From Alistipes sp. CAG:435 (GTDB taxonomy: Bacteria; Bacteroidota; Bacteroidia; Bacteroidales; UBA932): 64,000 bases of DNA. Within the stretch, counting starts at the first letter, position 1. Every line of letters begins with the position of its first letter. Location: the NCBI GenBank assembly GCA_000433355.1, contig FR893179.1, positions 129,929 to 193,928 on the forward strand, written 5' to 3'. Shown here piece after piece: positions 51,391-60,364 of this stretch. The position numbers and the translations under genes were made by a program. Under the pieces are notes generated by a model. That model was not told where the DNA came from and did not search any database. It worked only from the letters and a program-made list of their open reading frames with translations.

Positions 51391-51936
51391 ATGACAGATG
51401 AGATAATTATTGCAGGATTCGGAGGACAAGGTGTCCTCTCGATGGGAAAGATTCTGGCTTATGCCGGTCTGATGGAAGGCAAGGAAGTCACCTGGATGCC
51501 GGCATACGGTCCGGAGCAGCGTGGAGGTACCGCCAATGTGACCGTGATTGTCAGCGATGATCCGGTTTCCTCCCCGATTCTTTCCAGCTACGACATCGCG
51601 ATTGTTCTGAACCAGCCTTCGCTGGAGAAGTTCGAGCCGAAGGTGAAGCCGGGTGGAATCATCATCTACGACGGCTACGGAATTTCCGAGCCTCCGACAA
51701 GGAAGGACATCAAGGTCTATAGGATCGACGCTATGGATGCCGCGGCTGAGATGAACCTCATCAAGACTTTCAATATGATCGTGTTGGGAGGTCTTTTGAA
51801 GATCCGTCCGGTCGTCAAGATCGAAAGCGTTCTTGCAGCCTTGCGGAAAACCCTCCCGGAGCGCCACCATCATCTTATTCCTAAGAATGAGGAGGCCATC
51901 CGGAAAGGTATGGAAATCATCAAGGAAGTTCAGTAA
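51391..51936 (+). CDS. vorC: VOR gamma subunit (VorC)
   Basis: 181 residues, pyruvate/ketoacid oxidoreductase gamma domain: 'IIIAGFGGQGVLSMGKILAYAGLMEGKEVTWMPAYGPEQRGGTANVTVIVSD', the CoA-related site of the family, and 'DIAIVLNQPSLEKFEPKVKPGG'. Last gene of the operon. It converges with the DUF4249 gene at a distance of 21 nt and no terminator hairpin is visible between them. Confidence 0.93.
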   Translation: MTDEIIIAGFGGQGVLSMGKILAYAGLMEGKEVTWMPAYGPEQRGGTANVTVIVSDDPVSSPILSSYDIAIVLNQPSLEKFEPKVKPGGIIIYDGYGISEPPTRKDIKVYRIDAMDAAAEMNLIKTFNMIVLGGLLKIRPVVKIESVLAALRKTLPERHHHLIPKNEEAIRKGMEIIKEVQ

Positions 51937-51957
51937 GCGTTAAAGAATATTTAAGGA

Positions 51958-53079
51958 TTACTCAGTGTAAATCCATGAAGATGGTACGTCGTACGTCCTT
52001 TTGAACTTGATTGAGGCTACGCTTTCCGTGCTTATGCTGACGAGCCCGATTCCGCCCTCGACATTGTCAGGGAAGGAGACGGGCTCTGTCAGTGTTATGT
52101 CTCCGTCCAGATAGTCGTAGATGCTTAGCGCTTTCAGATAGTAGTACTCATCCTTTGTGATGCCACGGATTGTCACGCTTAATGTTGTCTCTGATTCCAT
52201 ACGGTTGAAATTCAGGAGTCCGTGCAGCCCGTAGATGATTTCATTGGCGTTCACGTTGAACCCGATGTTGAAAGTTCCGTCGGAGAACTGTCTGTCAGAA
52301 AACACTCTGAAAGTGTTCTCCGAAGCTCCTTCCAAGTCGAGATCCTCGGCAGGGGCTCCATCGTTCAGAATCGGGTCGTTGCCTTTGTCAAGGCTGATGA
52401 AACTGTAGTCCTTGGTCTCTTCCCAAGTCATTGCCTCTTCATGCTCACTCGCGTACCTGATCTTTTTGTCGATAACTGAACGTCCGGACAGTATCCGGTA
52501 GAAGTTGTCCTCACCGGTGATGTCCTTGCCTTTGACACGGATCCGGTAAATATTGTCGCCATATTGATTCTTTTGGAGCAGAGTGTCGGTTATGCTGAAT
52601 TCCGGCGCCTTTGGAACGACCACTTCCGAATAAGCCTTGTAGGCTCCGTCATCGGCCTCCGCCTCGATTCTCACTACATCACCTGGCTTGAAACCGGCCT
52701 TGAACGAGTATCTGGTCTGGTTGGTCTTGCCGGCGGCGTTGGGTCCTGCCGTGTACACATCTTTATGGTGTTCGTCTCTATAGTAGTGGCCGTAGATGTG
52801 CAGATCCTCCTTGATGAACAAGTCGTCATCACGGTTGTCAAGTTTTCCGTCAGCCACAAGAACGCCGTTGACATAGCACTTGACCGAACCTGATTTGATT
52901 CTCTCGACGCGGTCACTCTTGCTTACCGCCAGATAGACAAGATGCAAGGTGTCGCCAACCGTCATCTGCGAGTTTACTATCAGCTGTGGCTTGATGTCTT
53001 TCAGGTTGTAATCAATGTCCTTCGTGCAGGCTCCGAGCAGGACGGAGGCCGCTGCTGTGCATATAATAAGTCCTCTCAT
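51958..53079 (-). CDS. DUF4249 family lipoprotein
   Basis: 373 residues. Lipobox VLLGAC, then the typical DUF4249 opening 'DIDYNLKDIKPQLIVNSQMTVGDTLHLVYLAVSKSD' and later 'YFRI-like' block 'DNFYRILSGRSV', ending 'FKRTYDVPSSWIYTE'. DUF4249 proteins are surface lipoproteins encoded with a TonB receptor, as here (receptor stop 5 nt upstream of this start). The pair may import an unknown nutrient or metallophore; role by analogy only. Confidence 0.88.
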   Translation of the reverse strand: MRGLIICTAAASVLLGACTKDIDYNLKDIKPQLIVNSQMTVGDTLHLVYLAVSKSDRVERIKSGSVKCYVNGVLVADGKLDNRDDDLFIKEDLHIYGHYYRDEHHKDVYTAGPNAAGKTNQTRYSFKAGFKPGDVVRIEAEADDGAYKAYSEVVVPKAPEFSITDTLLQKNQYGDNIYRIRVKGKDITGEDNFYRILSGRSVIDKKIRYASEHEEAMTWEETKDYSFISLDKGNDPILNDGAPAEDLDLEGASENTFRVFSDRQFSDGTFNIGFNVNANEIIYGLHGLLNFNRMESETTLSVTIRGITKDEYYYLKALSIYDYLDGDITLTEPVSFPDNVEGGIGLVSISTESVASIKFKRTYDVPSSWIYTE

Positions 53080-53083
53080 CTCT

Positions 53084-55504
53084 TTAGAAATTATAAGTGT
53101 AGCTGAATGACGGGATTATAGGCAGGATCGTGACAGACTTGAGTTTCGCCTTCCTTGTGTAGAGGCTTGATTCGGAATTACCTTTCGTGTCTGCCTTGTA
53201 ATAGACAAAATTCGGATTCAACCTGTTGTAGGCGTTATAGACTCCGAAGTTCCAGATGCTTTCACCACGTCTTAGCCGCTTGTGGTAATTGACTCCGATG
53301 TTTAGCCTGTGGCTTGGCGGCAACCTGTAGTTGTTTCGGTGCGGAGCATAGTCGATCTGCGTGAATGTTCCGTCAGGAAGCATCACGATGCTCTCCCTTT
53401 CCGGGATTGTCGTGGTGCCTCCGGTCGCGAAAGTCCACACCGCGCTGAGATCCCACTTCTTCCCGAGTCGCTGGTTCACGACAAGAGAGATGTTATGCCT
53501 TCTGTCATAGCGGTAAGGATAGCGTTCTCCGTTGTTGATCAGTCCGTTGGAGAAGACTCTGTCACTTTTGGCCAGAGTGTAGCCCAGCCACCCCGTTGTC
53601 TTTCCGATCGTTTTCTGGATGAAGACCTCTACGCCGTACGCCCGTCCGTCGCCCATCACGACATTGTCCTCCCAGGACTGCGAGCTTGCCATGAAGGAGA
53701 CTCCGTCCTTGTACTCAAGCACATTGTGCATGTCCTTCCAGTAGCCCTCGACGGAAAACTCCCAACCCGGCAGGCCGTTGTAGTACAACCCCAATGAGTA
53801 TTGATCCGCCGTCACAGGCTTGATGTTCCTGGTGATAGGCACCCAGAGGTCGATCGGCAGAGTGATCTGAGCCGAGGAGAGAAGGTGGACGTACTGCGCC
53901 ATCCTTGAATATGCCGCCTTGACGCTGACACCTTTGCCGAAATCCACCTTGGCGGACATTCTCGGCTCAGGTGACCAGTAAGTCCTGCCGCTTGTCAGGA
54001 ACATCGCCAGATGTACGCCGGGATTGAGGGTCAGCCATCCGCCGACCGTGAAGTCATCCTCGATGTAGAAGGACATCTCGTGTCCGAGGCGGTTTTTCTC
54101 CTTTTTGTTAGTATATGTCGTGTCAGTGACCATCTGTCCTTTGTCGTTTTCCTTCTCAACGGTCGTGTAGGTCTCCGGAATGTAGGCATGGTTGACATAT
54201 TCACCACCGAACTTGATGATGTGCCTCGGAGCAGGGGTGTAGTCGAAGTCGATCTTGGCGGTGAGGTCCCTGATGCCGGAGCCGTAGTCGAACTTGTACT
54301 TGTAGAAGTATTCAGTGTCCTGGCTTTTCTCGCTGGTCGTGTAGCCCATCCTCATTCTGTAGTCGGTGAAGGCCACGGTGGCGTTGGAGAACAGCCTACC
54401 GTTGAAGACGTGGTTCCACCTCACTGATGTGAGCAGATTGCCCCAGCGTATGTGGGTCTTGTCGTCGTACCTGCGGTATTCATTGCTTCCGCCGGCGATC
54501 TCATATTCATCCTCGTCCATGAAGTGGAAGATGTCACGGCCATAATAGGCGTTCAGGAACAGCCTGTCCCTGTCGCTGAACCGGTGGGTCAGCTTGCCGT
54601 TCATGTCAAAGAAGTAGTAGTTGGCCGGGACTTTCGCCGCCCTGAGGATGCCGTCGAAAAGAAAGGTGTGCATTCCTCTGGCGCTGATGGAATATGCCGT
54701 CCTGCCTTTGGCGATCGGTCCTTCAAGATGGAACTTGTCGCTGAGTACTCCGACACCGATCGTCCCGTGAGTCTCCTGAAGGTTTCCGTCGTTTGTCCTG
54801 ACATCGATGATGCTGGAGGTCCTGCCTCCGTAACGGGCCGGGAACGAGCCTTTGTAAAGAGTGACTTTCTTCACGGCCTCGGGTTGGAAGATTGAGAACA
54901 GTCCCAGCATATGCTCGGCGTTGTAAAGAGAGATTCCGTCAAGGAGCAACAGATTCTCATCCGGCCCGCCTCCACGCACGTATATTCCCGAAAATCCTTC
55001 CGCGCCGCTCTGCACGCCAGGCATCAGCTGGATCGTCTTCAGGACATCGGCCTCGCCGAAGAGCACCGGGGTGTTCTTGATCATATTCATAGGAATCTCG
55101 ATCGCGCTCATCTTGGTGGCCATTATTCCGGATTCCCTTTGTGCCGAGGCAACAGCTTCCTTGATTTCGGTGTTCGCTTTCAAGGCAACGTTGATTGTGG
55201 TGTCTCGGAGCAGGTCGAGCGTGACGGTGGCGTCGTCATAACCTACGTATGAATATCTCAGTGTCAGATGTCTGCCTTGCGGAATCGTCAGCGTGTAAAA
55301 TCCGTAGTTGTTCGTTGCGGCTCCCGCGCCTTCAGTGAGCACCCCGGCTCCGATCAGGGTCTCGCCGGAGGCCTTGTCCGTGATGTGGCCGCTCACCGTG
55401 ACCTTTATACGCTGGTTTTGCGCCGACATCTCGTAAGTGAAAACGGACGTCAGCATCAATGCCGACAGAACGATGGCTGCAAGCAGCCGGTCATAAGATT
55501 TCAT
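53084..55504 (-). CDS. TonB-dependent receptor paired with DUF4249
   Basis: 806 residues from the ATG at 55504 (an upstream TTG start is unlikely). Signal peptide to about MSAQ, carboxypeptidase-regulatory-like domain (VSGHITDKASGETLIGAGVLTEG...YSYVGYDDATVTLDL), plug domain ('VLFGEADVLKTIQLMPGVQSGAEGFSGIYVRGGGPDENLLLLDG'), and a barrel ending in 'IPSFSYTYNF'. Energised by TonB for uptake across the outer membrane. It is shorter than SusC-type receptors and lacks a SusD partner; the DUF4249 lipoprotein follows at once. Confidence 0.93.
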   Translation of the reverse strand: MKSYDRLLAAIVLSALMLTSVFTYEMSAQNQRIKVTVSGHITDKASGETLIGAGVLTEGAGAATNNYGFYTLTIPQGRHLTLRYSYVGYDDATVTLDLLRDTTINVALKANTEIKEAVASAQRESGIMATKMSAIEIPMNMIKNTPVLFGEADVLKTIQLMPGVQSGAEGFSGIYVRGGGPDENLLLLDGISLYNAEHMLGLFSIFQPEAVKKVTLYKGSFPARYGGRTSSIIDVRTNDGNLQETHGTIGVGVLSDKFHLEGPIAKGRTAYSISARGMHTFLFDGILRAAKVPANYYFFDMNGKLTHRFSDRDRLFLNAYYGRDIFHFMDEDEYEIAGGSNEYRRYDDKTHIRWGNLLTSVRWNHVFNGRLFSNATVAFTDYRMRMGYTTSEKSQDTEYFYKYKFDYGSGIRDLTAKIDFDYTPAPRHIIKFGGEYVNHAYIPETYTTVEKENDKGQMVTDTTYTNKKEKNRLGHEMSFYIEDDFTVGGWLTLNPGVHLAMFLTSGRTYWSPEPRMSAKVDFGKGVSVKAAYSRMAQYVHLLSSAQITLPIDLWVPITRNIKPVTADQYSLGLYYNGLPGWEFSVEGYWKDMHNVLEYKDGVSFMASSQSWEDNVVMGDGRAYGVEVFIQKTIGKTTGWLGYTLAKSDRVFSNGLINNGERYPYRYDRRHNISLVVNQRLGKKWDLSAVWTFATGGTTTIPERESIVMLPDGTFTQIDYAPHRNNYRLPPSHRLNIGVNYHKRLRRGESIWNFGVYNAYNRLNPNFVYYKADTKGNSESSLYTRKAKLKSVTILPIIPSFSYTYNF

Positions 55505-55638
55505 ATTCAAAATAGTTTGGTTCAAATATGTATATTCCTTAAAATTTAACTTGTCTTATACGGTTTAACTATAACCGACTTTACAAAATTCACGAAAATC
55601 AAATTCTTGCAATAAGACGGCCAATTTTTTTGAAATGC

Positions 55639-55654
55639 AAAATTGGCCAATTTT
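55639..55654. promoter_or_regulatory. 16-bp palindrome upstream of the M23 peptidase gene
   Basis: AAAATTGGCCAATTTT is perfect. A further half site GGCCAATTTT lies at 55619-55628. Candidate regulator site or upstream terminator structure, 36 nt before the -7 box. Confidence 0.45.
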
Positions 55655-55689
55655 TTTTATATAGCGGTGGTCTTTACGGTGGTTTTTCT

Positions 55690-55697
55690 TAAATTTG
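55690..55697 (+). promoter_or_regulatory. Probable -7 box of the M23 peptidase gene
   Basis: TAAATTTG, 5 nt before the ATG at 55703; suggests a leaderless mRNA. The -33 box is weak. Confidence 0.55.
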
Positions 55698-55702
55698 CGA
55701 TT

Positions 55703-56971
55703 ATGCTAAAAAAATATTTTTCTATTCTTTTTGTTTTTTTAGTCCTTTCTCTCGCTGTTCTTTCTCCGGGATGCAAGAGAAAGATTGAGGACGTTGAATC
55801 AGAAGTGATTGAGGAAGTGAAGGATACACTTCCTCCGATGGGCTTCTGGCCGGATTCCTTGGATCTTTCCGAGGATGCTGTCCGCAATGGTGAGACATTC
55901 ACTGGACTGATGTGCCGTCTGGGGCTTTCGATGAACGATGCGATGAAGATGGCCGCTGCCTGCGACACAATTTTCGATGTCCGTAAGATGCGAGCCGGCA
56001 ACAAGGTCCAGGCATATTACCAGTTTGACACAAGCGGAACAGGAAGCGCTGTCGGGCCGATGCTGAAATATGTCGTCTATGAGCGCAACAAGATTGACCG
56101 TGTGGTGTTCCGCACGACCGATCCTTTTGAGGTCTGGGAATGCTCCAAACCTGTCGAGAGCACAAGAGAGTACACCGATGTGACGATCAAATCGTCCCTT
56201 TGGAACGATATGTTGGCGGCTGGCAGCTCCCCTCAGTTGATTGTGCCGCTTTCTGAGATCTATGCCTGGTCGGTTGACTTCTTCGGACTTCAGCCCGGAG
56301 ACCGTTTCAGGGTGCTTTACGAGCAAAGAAAGTGTGATGACGAGATAATAGCCGTTGACACAATATATTACGCGGAGTATATCCGTGAGGAAAAGATGAT
56401 TCCTGCTATTATGTTTGATCAAGGAGATCATGGTAACCTCTATTGGAATGAGAAAGGGGAGAGCTTGCGTAAGGCCTTCCTCAAGGCTCCGTTGAAGTTC
56501 ACCAGGATCAGTTCCGGTTTCTCATACCATAGAAAGCATCCGGTAACAGGGCGTGTGAGGGCGCATACAGCGGTCGATTACGCAGCTCCGGTCGGGACCC
56601 CGGTGATGACAATCGGTGACGGAACGGTTGTGAGCGCCGGCTGGACAAACGGCGGAGGAAACACTGTGAAGATCCGTCACAATTCCGTTTACACGACCAG
56701 TTATATGCACCTGTCCCGCTACGGAGCAGGAATCAAGGCCGGAGCGAGGGTGCGTCAAGGGGACGTGATAGGCTATGTAGGCTCCACAGGACTCTCAACC
56801 GGGCCTCATCTGGATTTCCGTGTCTGGAAAAACGGCACGGCAATCAATCCTTTGAAGATGGACTCACCACCTTCCGAGCCGATCAAACCGGAGAACATGG
56901 CCGCTCTTGACTCGACTTTCAGGTACTACAGGCAAATGATCGACACTCTGAAAGTAACAGTCACTCAGTAA
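55703..56971 (+). CDS. M23 family peptidoglycan endopeptidase, lipoprotein
   Basis: 422 residues from the ATG at 55703 (MLKKYFSILFVF); the frame extends 20 codons upstream but would cross the promoter. Lipobox LSPGC. C-terminal LytM/M23 domain with zinc ligands in order: 'RVRAHTAVDYAAPVGTP' (HxxxD), 'TSYMHLSRYG' and 'GPHLDFRV' (HLDF). An OapA/LysM-like middle region precedes it. Expected to cut peptide cross-links in the periplasm during growth. Own promoter. Confidence 0.92.
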   Translation: MLKKYFSILFVFLVLSLAVLSPGCKRKIEDVESEVIEEVKDTLPPMGFWPDSLDLSEDAVRNGETFTGLMCRLGLSMNDAMKMAAACDTIFDVRKMRAGNKVQAYYQFDTSGTGSAVGPMLKYVVYERNKIDRVVFRTTDPFEVWECSKPVESTREYTDVTIKSSLWNDMLAAGSSPQLIVPLSEIYAWSVDFFGLQPGDRFRVLYEQRKCDDEIIAVDTIYYAEYIREEKMIPAIMFDQGDHGNLYWNEKGESLRKAFLKAPLKFTRISSGFSYHRKHPVTGRVRAHTAVDYAAPVGTPVMTIGDGTVVSAGWTNGGGNTVKIRHNSVYTTSYMHLSRYGAGIKAGARVRQGDVIGYVGSTGLSTGPHLDFRVWKNGTAINPLKMDSPPSEPIKPENMAALDSTFRYYRQMIDTLKVTVTQ

Positions 56972-57089
56972 TATTTCCTCTAAAAAACTGTTTCTTTCTT
57001 AAGTGACTGGCGTAAAAATCACGGATTTTTATGTAAGTGTGCTGAATCAGAGACAATTATTACGCTTGCTAAAGTCATAATTTAATACA

Positions 57090-59435
57090 ATGAAGAAGAA
57101 TATTTATCTATTGCCCCTTGCCGCCGCGCTGTTGTTTGTTCAGGGCTGCGGACAACGTGATGCGTCTTCTGTTTCTCCAGCCATCGGCCGTGACGCCGAG
57201 ATCGAGGCGAAAGTCGAGAAGGTGCTGAAAGAAATGGATCTCACCGAAAAGGTGGGCCAGATGGTACAGTTGACATCCTCTACGGTGACGGCACCGGGAG
57301 GAGTGACTCTCGATCCGGAGAAACTCCAGAAGGTCATCGGCGAGATGAAGGTCGGCTCCATCCTGAACACATTCGGAGATGTCGCTCAGTCACGTGAGCT
57401 GACGGCTCAGCTTGTGGGCGAGATCCAGAAAAAGTCTATGGAGGAGATCGGAATCCCTTGCATCTATGGTCTTGATATGATCCACGGCGCAAGCTACCTG
57501 AACGACGGAACCTTTTTCCCGCAGGAGATAAACCTCGCGGCGACATTCAATCGTGAATATGCCCGTGCGATGGGTGAGGTCATGGCTTACGAGACAAGGG
57601 CCGCTATGGTTCCTTGGGTGTTCTCTCCGGTGATGGACCTCGGCCGGAATCCGGTCTGGCCAAGGCAGTGGGAGAGTTATGGTGAAGACCCTTACCTGAA
57701 CGCTGAGATGGCGGTGGCTGAGACGAAAGCCCTTCAGGGAGAGGATCCGAATCATATTGACGACAAGCACGTTGCCGTAAGTATAAAGCATTTTATGGCC
57801 TACGGTGTGCCGGTTTCAGGCAAGGACAGGACTCCTGCGATCGTGGCTGGGAATGATCTTAGGGAAAAGTTCTTCCGCCCGTTCAAGGACTGCCTTGAGG
57901 CCGGTGCGCTTACCCTGATGGTCAATTCAGCCTCGATTAACGGAATCCCTACGCACGCCAATAAGGAACTTCTTACCGGTTGGGTCAAGGACGGTCTGGA
58001 TTGGGATGGCCTCATCGTCACCGACTGGGCCGACATCAACAATCTGTACGAAAGGGATCACGTCGCCAAGGACAGGAAGGAAGCCCTCGCTATGGGCATC
58101 AACGCTGGAATCGATATGATTATGGAACCGAACGACCCTGATTGCTGCCTTGAACTGAAGGAGGTTGTCGAGTCCGGTCTGATTCCGATGTCCAGGATAG
58201 ATGACGCAGTCCGCAGGGTTCTCCGCCTTAAATTCCGTCTCGGCCTGTTCGACAATCCGACCTGGGATGTCAGCGGTTATGACAAGTTCGGCTGCAAGGA
58301 GTTCCAGGACGCTTCCTACGCCGCGGCGGTGGAGTCCGAGGTGCTCCTCAAGAATGAAGGCAATATCCTTCCTCTTGAATATGGCAGGAAGATCCTTGTG
58401 ACAGGTCCTAACGCCAACTCTATGAGGGCTTTGAACGGAGGTTGGTCTTACACTTGGCAGGGTGACGCCGACAGATTCGCCGGCGATTTCAACACAATCT
58501 ACGAGGCTCTGGCTCAGAAATTCGGCGAGAAGAACGTTATTTTCGAGCCTGGTGTGGTTTACGATGAGACGGACCGTTGGGCTACAGGCGCTTGGCAGAA
58601 GGAATATGCTCCTCAGATCGCCAAGGCCGTGGCCGCAGCCTCGAAGGTGGATGTGATAGTCGCCTGTGTCGGAGAGAACAGCTATTGCGAGACTCCAGGC
58701 AACATTGATGACCTGAATCTGTCAGCTAACCAGAAGGAATTGGTGAAGGCGTTGTCAAAGACCGGCAAGCCTATAATCCTTGTACTGAACGAGGGACGTC
58801 CGAGGGTTCTGCGCGAGATCGAGCCGTTGGCTAAGGCTGTGGTTGATGTGATGCTTCCTGGCAATTATGGTGGCGACGCGCTTGCTGCCTTGATGTCCGG
58901 AGAGGAGAATTTCAGCGGAAAGCTGCCGTTCACCTATCCTAAATATGTCAACTCACTCCACACCTACGACTACAAGGTCAGCGAGAGCCGTGAGACAATG
59001 TCCGGGGAATATAACTACGATGCGGTTATGGATGTGCAGTGGCCATTCGGATATGGGCTCAGTTACACCACTTTTGAATATTTAGAATTCAAATGTCTGA
59101 ATGGCTCAGAGTTCGCCGCCGGGGATGACCTTAAGTTCGAGGTGACTGTGGCGAACACCGGCTCGCACAACGGCAAGGAGGCTGTCCTGCTATATTCAAG
59201 TGATATTGTGGCCAGTATGATACCTGATGTGAAGCGTCTGCGTGAGTTCGCCAAGGTTGAGCTTGCGCCGGGGGAGAGCAAGGTTGTTTCGTTCACGGTT
59301 CCGGCAAAGGAACTCGCGTTTGTGGGGGCTGACGGAAAGTGGCGTCTGGAGGCCGGAGATTTCAGGATGAGTTGCGGAGGGCAGTCACTCATGATCACCT
59401 GTAACGAGACCAAGATTTGGGACACCCAGAACTAA
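57090..59435 (+). CDS. GH3 beta-glucosidase (BglX-like)
   Basis: 781 residues. Lipobox FVQGC. GH3 N-terminal TIM barrel with 'LTEKVGQMVQ', 'PWVFSPVMDLGRNPVWPRQWESYGEDPYL', 'KHFMAYG' and the nucleophile Asp in LIVTDWAD near residue 310; then the alpha/beta sandwich with 'VIVACVGENSYCETPGN' and a fibronectin-III-like C-terminal domain ('VTVANTGSHNGKEAVLLYSSD'). Periplasmic hydrolysis of beta-glucosides or xylosides. Its stop overlaps the stop of the convergent gene by 4 nt. Confidence 0.93.
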   Translation: MKKNIYLLPLAAALLFVQGCGQRDASSVSPAIGRDAEIEAKVEKVLKEMDLTEKVGQMVQLTSSTVTAPGGVTLDPEKLQKVIGEMKVGSILNTFGDVAQSRELTAQLVGEIQKKSMEEIGIPCIYGLDMIHGASYLNDGTFFPQEINLAATFNREYARAMGEVMAYETRAAMVPWVFSPVMDLGRNPVWPRQWESYGEDPYLNAEMAVAETKALQGEDPNHIDDKHVAVSIKHFMAYGVPVSGKDRTPAIVAGNDLREKFFRPFKDCLEAGALTLMVNSASINGIPTHANKELLTGWVKDGLDWDGLIVTDWADINNLYERDHVAKDRKEALAMGINAGIDMIMEPNDPDCCLELKEVVESGLIPMSRIDDAVRRVLRLKFRLGLFDNPTWDVSGYDKFGCKEFQDASYAAAVESEVLLKNEGNILPLEYGRKILVTGPNANSMRALNGGWSYTWQGDADRFAGDFNTIYEALAQKFGEKNVIFEPGVVYDETDRWATGAWQKEYAPQIAKAVAAASKVDVIVACVGENSYCETPGNIDDLNLSANQKELVKALSKTGKPIILVLNEGRPRVLREIEPLAKAVVDVMLPGNYGGDALAALMSGEENFSGKLPFTYPKYVNSLHTYDYKVSESRETMSGEYNYDAVMDVQWPFGYGLSYTTFEYLEFKCLNGSEFAAGDDLKFEVTVANTGSHNGKEAVLLYSSDIVASMIPDVKRLREFAKVELAPGESKVVSFTVPAKELAFVGADGKWRLEAGDFRMSCGGQSLMITCNETKIWDTQN

Positions 59436-60271
59436 AGATCCTCTGTGATATTCACCAATGAGGTGGTGTCCCAGTTGAAGACATATTTCTTGTCGCCTAT
59501 CGGGAGCGTGATTTCAATGGAATCCGCTCCCTTTTTGTATTTGGCGTAGGCATGCCCCTCAATGGCGTGTCTCGGCCGTATCGTGTAGTCTCCGAGGTAG
59601 CCGATGCAGCTCCGTTCGATCCGTGCCATGTCCTCCGACTCACTGTCAGCCATGGCCATGGTGGCTATGAACCCCGCCTCCTCGATGGCCGTGCCTCCAA
59701 GATCCCTCAGCAGGTCCTCGGCCAGGGAATCCCTGTCATCTGGATCCCCACGCACGATCGCGGCCATCACAAATGTCACGAACAGCGTGCCGATTCCTAT
59801 TCCTATGGTCTTGGCGGTCTTTTGGGCACCGATTCTGTTCAGATAACCCCTTTGCCGGAAAACTTTGACAGGTCCCATTCTGGATGCGACAGAGGTGTTC
59901 TTGAAGTCGTACTTGACAGGCCTGTCTGTGTTGTTCTGAATATAAAGGTCCAGGCGGTAGTATTGTCCGTAGTGCTTCAGATAGCGGACGTTCATCAGCA
60001 CATCCAGTCCGTCGGCCGTGAAAACCTTCCAGACGTTCCCGTCCCGGTCCATCTCCATCTTCGAGTTCCGGACGTATGGGCTATCGGTCATCCTGACAAC
60101 TTTCAGCCCAGCGGCGTTTTCGCTGAACAATGGCTGGAACAGGAGCGTGTCTTTGGACTCGATTCTTTGTAGGGTGTCGATTTTCCTCTCCTGTGCTTGG
60201 GTGAGAGCGGAAAGGCAGGCAAACAGGGCAAAGGCTAGAGCTATCCGCCGGTGACTATGAAAAGTTCTCAT
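59432..60271 (-). CDS. Exported protein of unknown function (conjugative-transposon TraN-like fold not established)
   Basis: 279 residues from the ATG at 60271; the open frame runs far upstream inside the mscS gene but there it is antisense to real coding sequence. Signal peptide (ALAFALFACLSALTQAQ). Then a beta-rich region (LKVVRMTDSPYVRNSKMEMDRDGNVWKVFTADGLDVLMNVRYLKHYGQYYRLDLYIQNNTDRPVKYDF) and one hydrophobic segment (AKTIGIGIGTLFVTFVMAAIVRG) in the middle, and a second beta-rich region at the end. I do not recognise the family. The start is 94 nt from the divergent mscS gene. Confidence 0.7.
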   Translation of the reverse strand: MRTFHSHRRIALAFALFACLSALTQAQERKIDTLQRIESKDTLLFQPLFSENAAGLKVVRMTDSPYVRNSKMEMDRDGNVWKVFTADGLDVLMNVRYLKHYGQYYRLDLYIQNNTDRPVKYDFKNTSVASRMGPVKVFRQRGYLNRIGAQKTAKTIGIGIGTLFVTFVMAAIVRGDPDDRDSLAEDLLRDLGGTAIEEAGFIATMAMADSESEDMARIERSCIGYLGDYTIRPRHAIEGHAYAKYKKGADSIEITLPIGDKKYVFNWDTTSLVNITEDL

Positions 60272-60324
60272 ACAATTATCAATTTGGTCGGCGAGGGAGG
60301 TGCAAATTTCATGCTGATTAAGGA

Positions 60325-60341
60325 TATATTTGCTATTTTTG
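60325..60341 (+). promoter_or_regulatory. Two overlapping-type -7 boxes upstream of mscS
   Basis: TATATTTG (60325-60332) and TATTTTTG (60334-60341), both TAnnTTTG, 33 and 24 nt before the ATG at 60365. No clear -33 partner for either. Confidence 0.5.
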
Positions 60342-60364
60342 TATTCATACAACAAGAAACGAAA

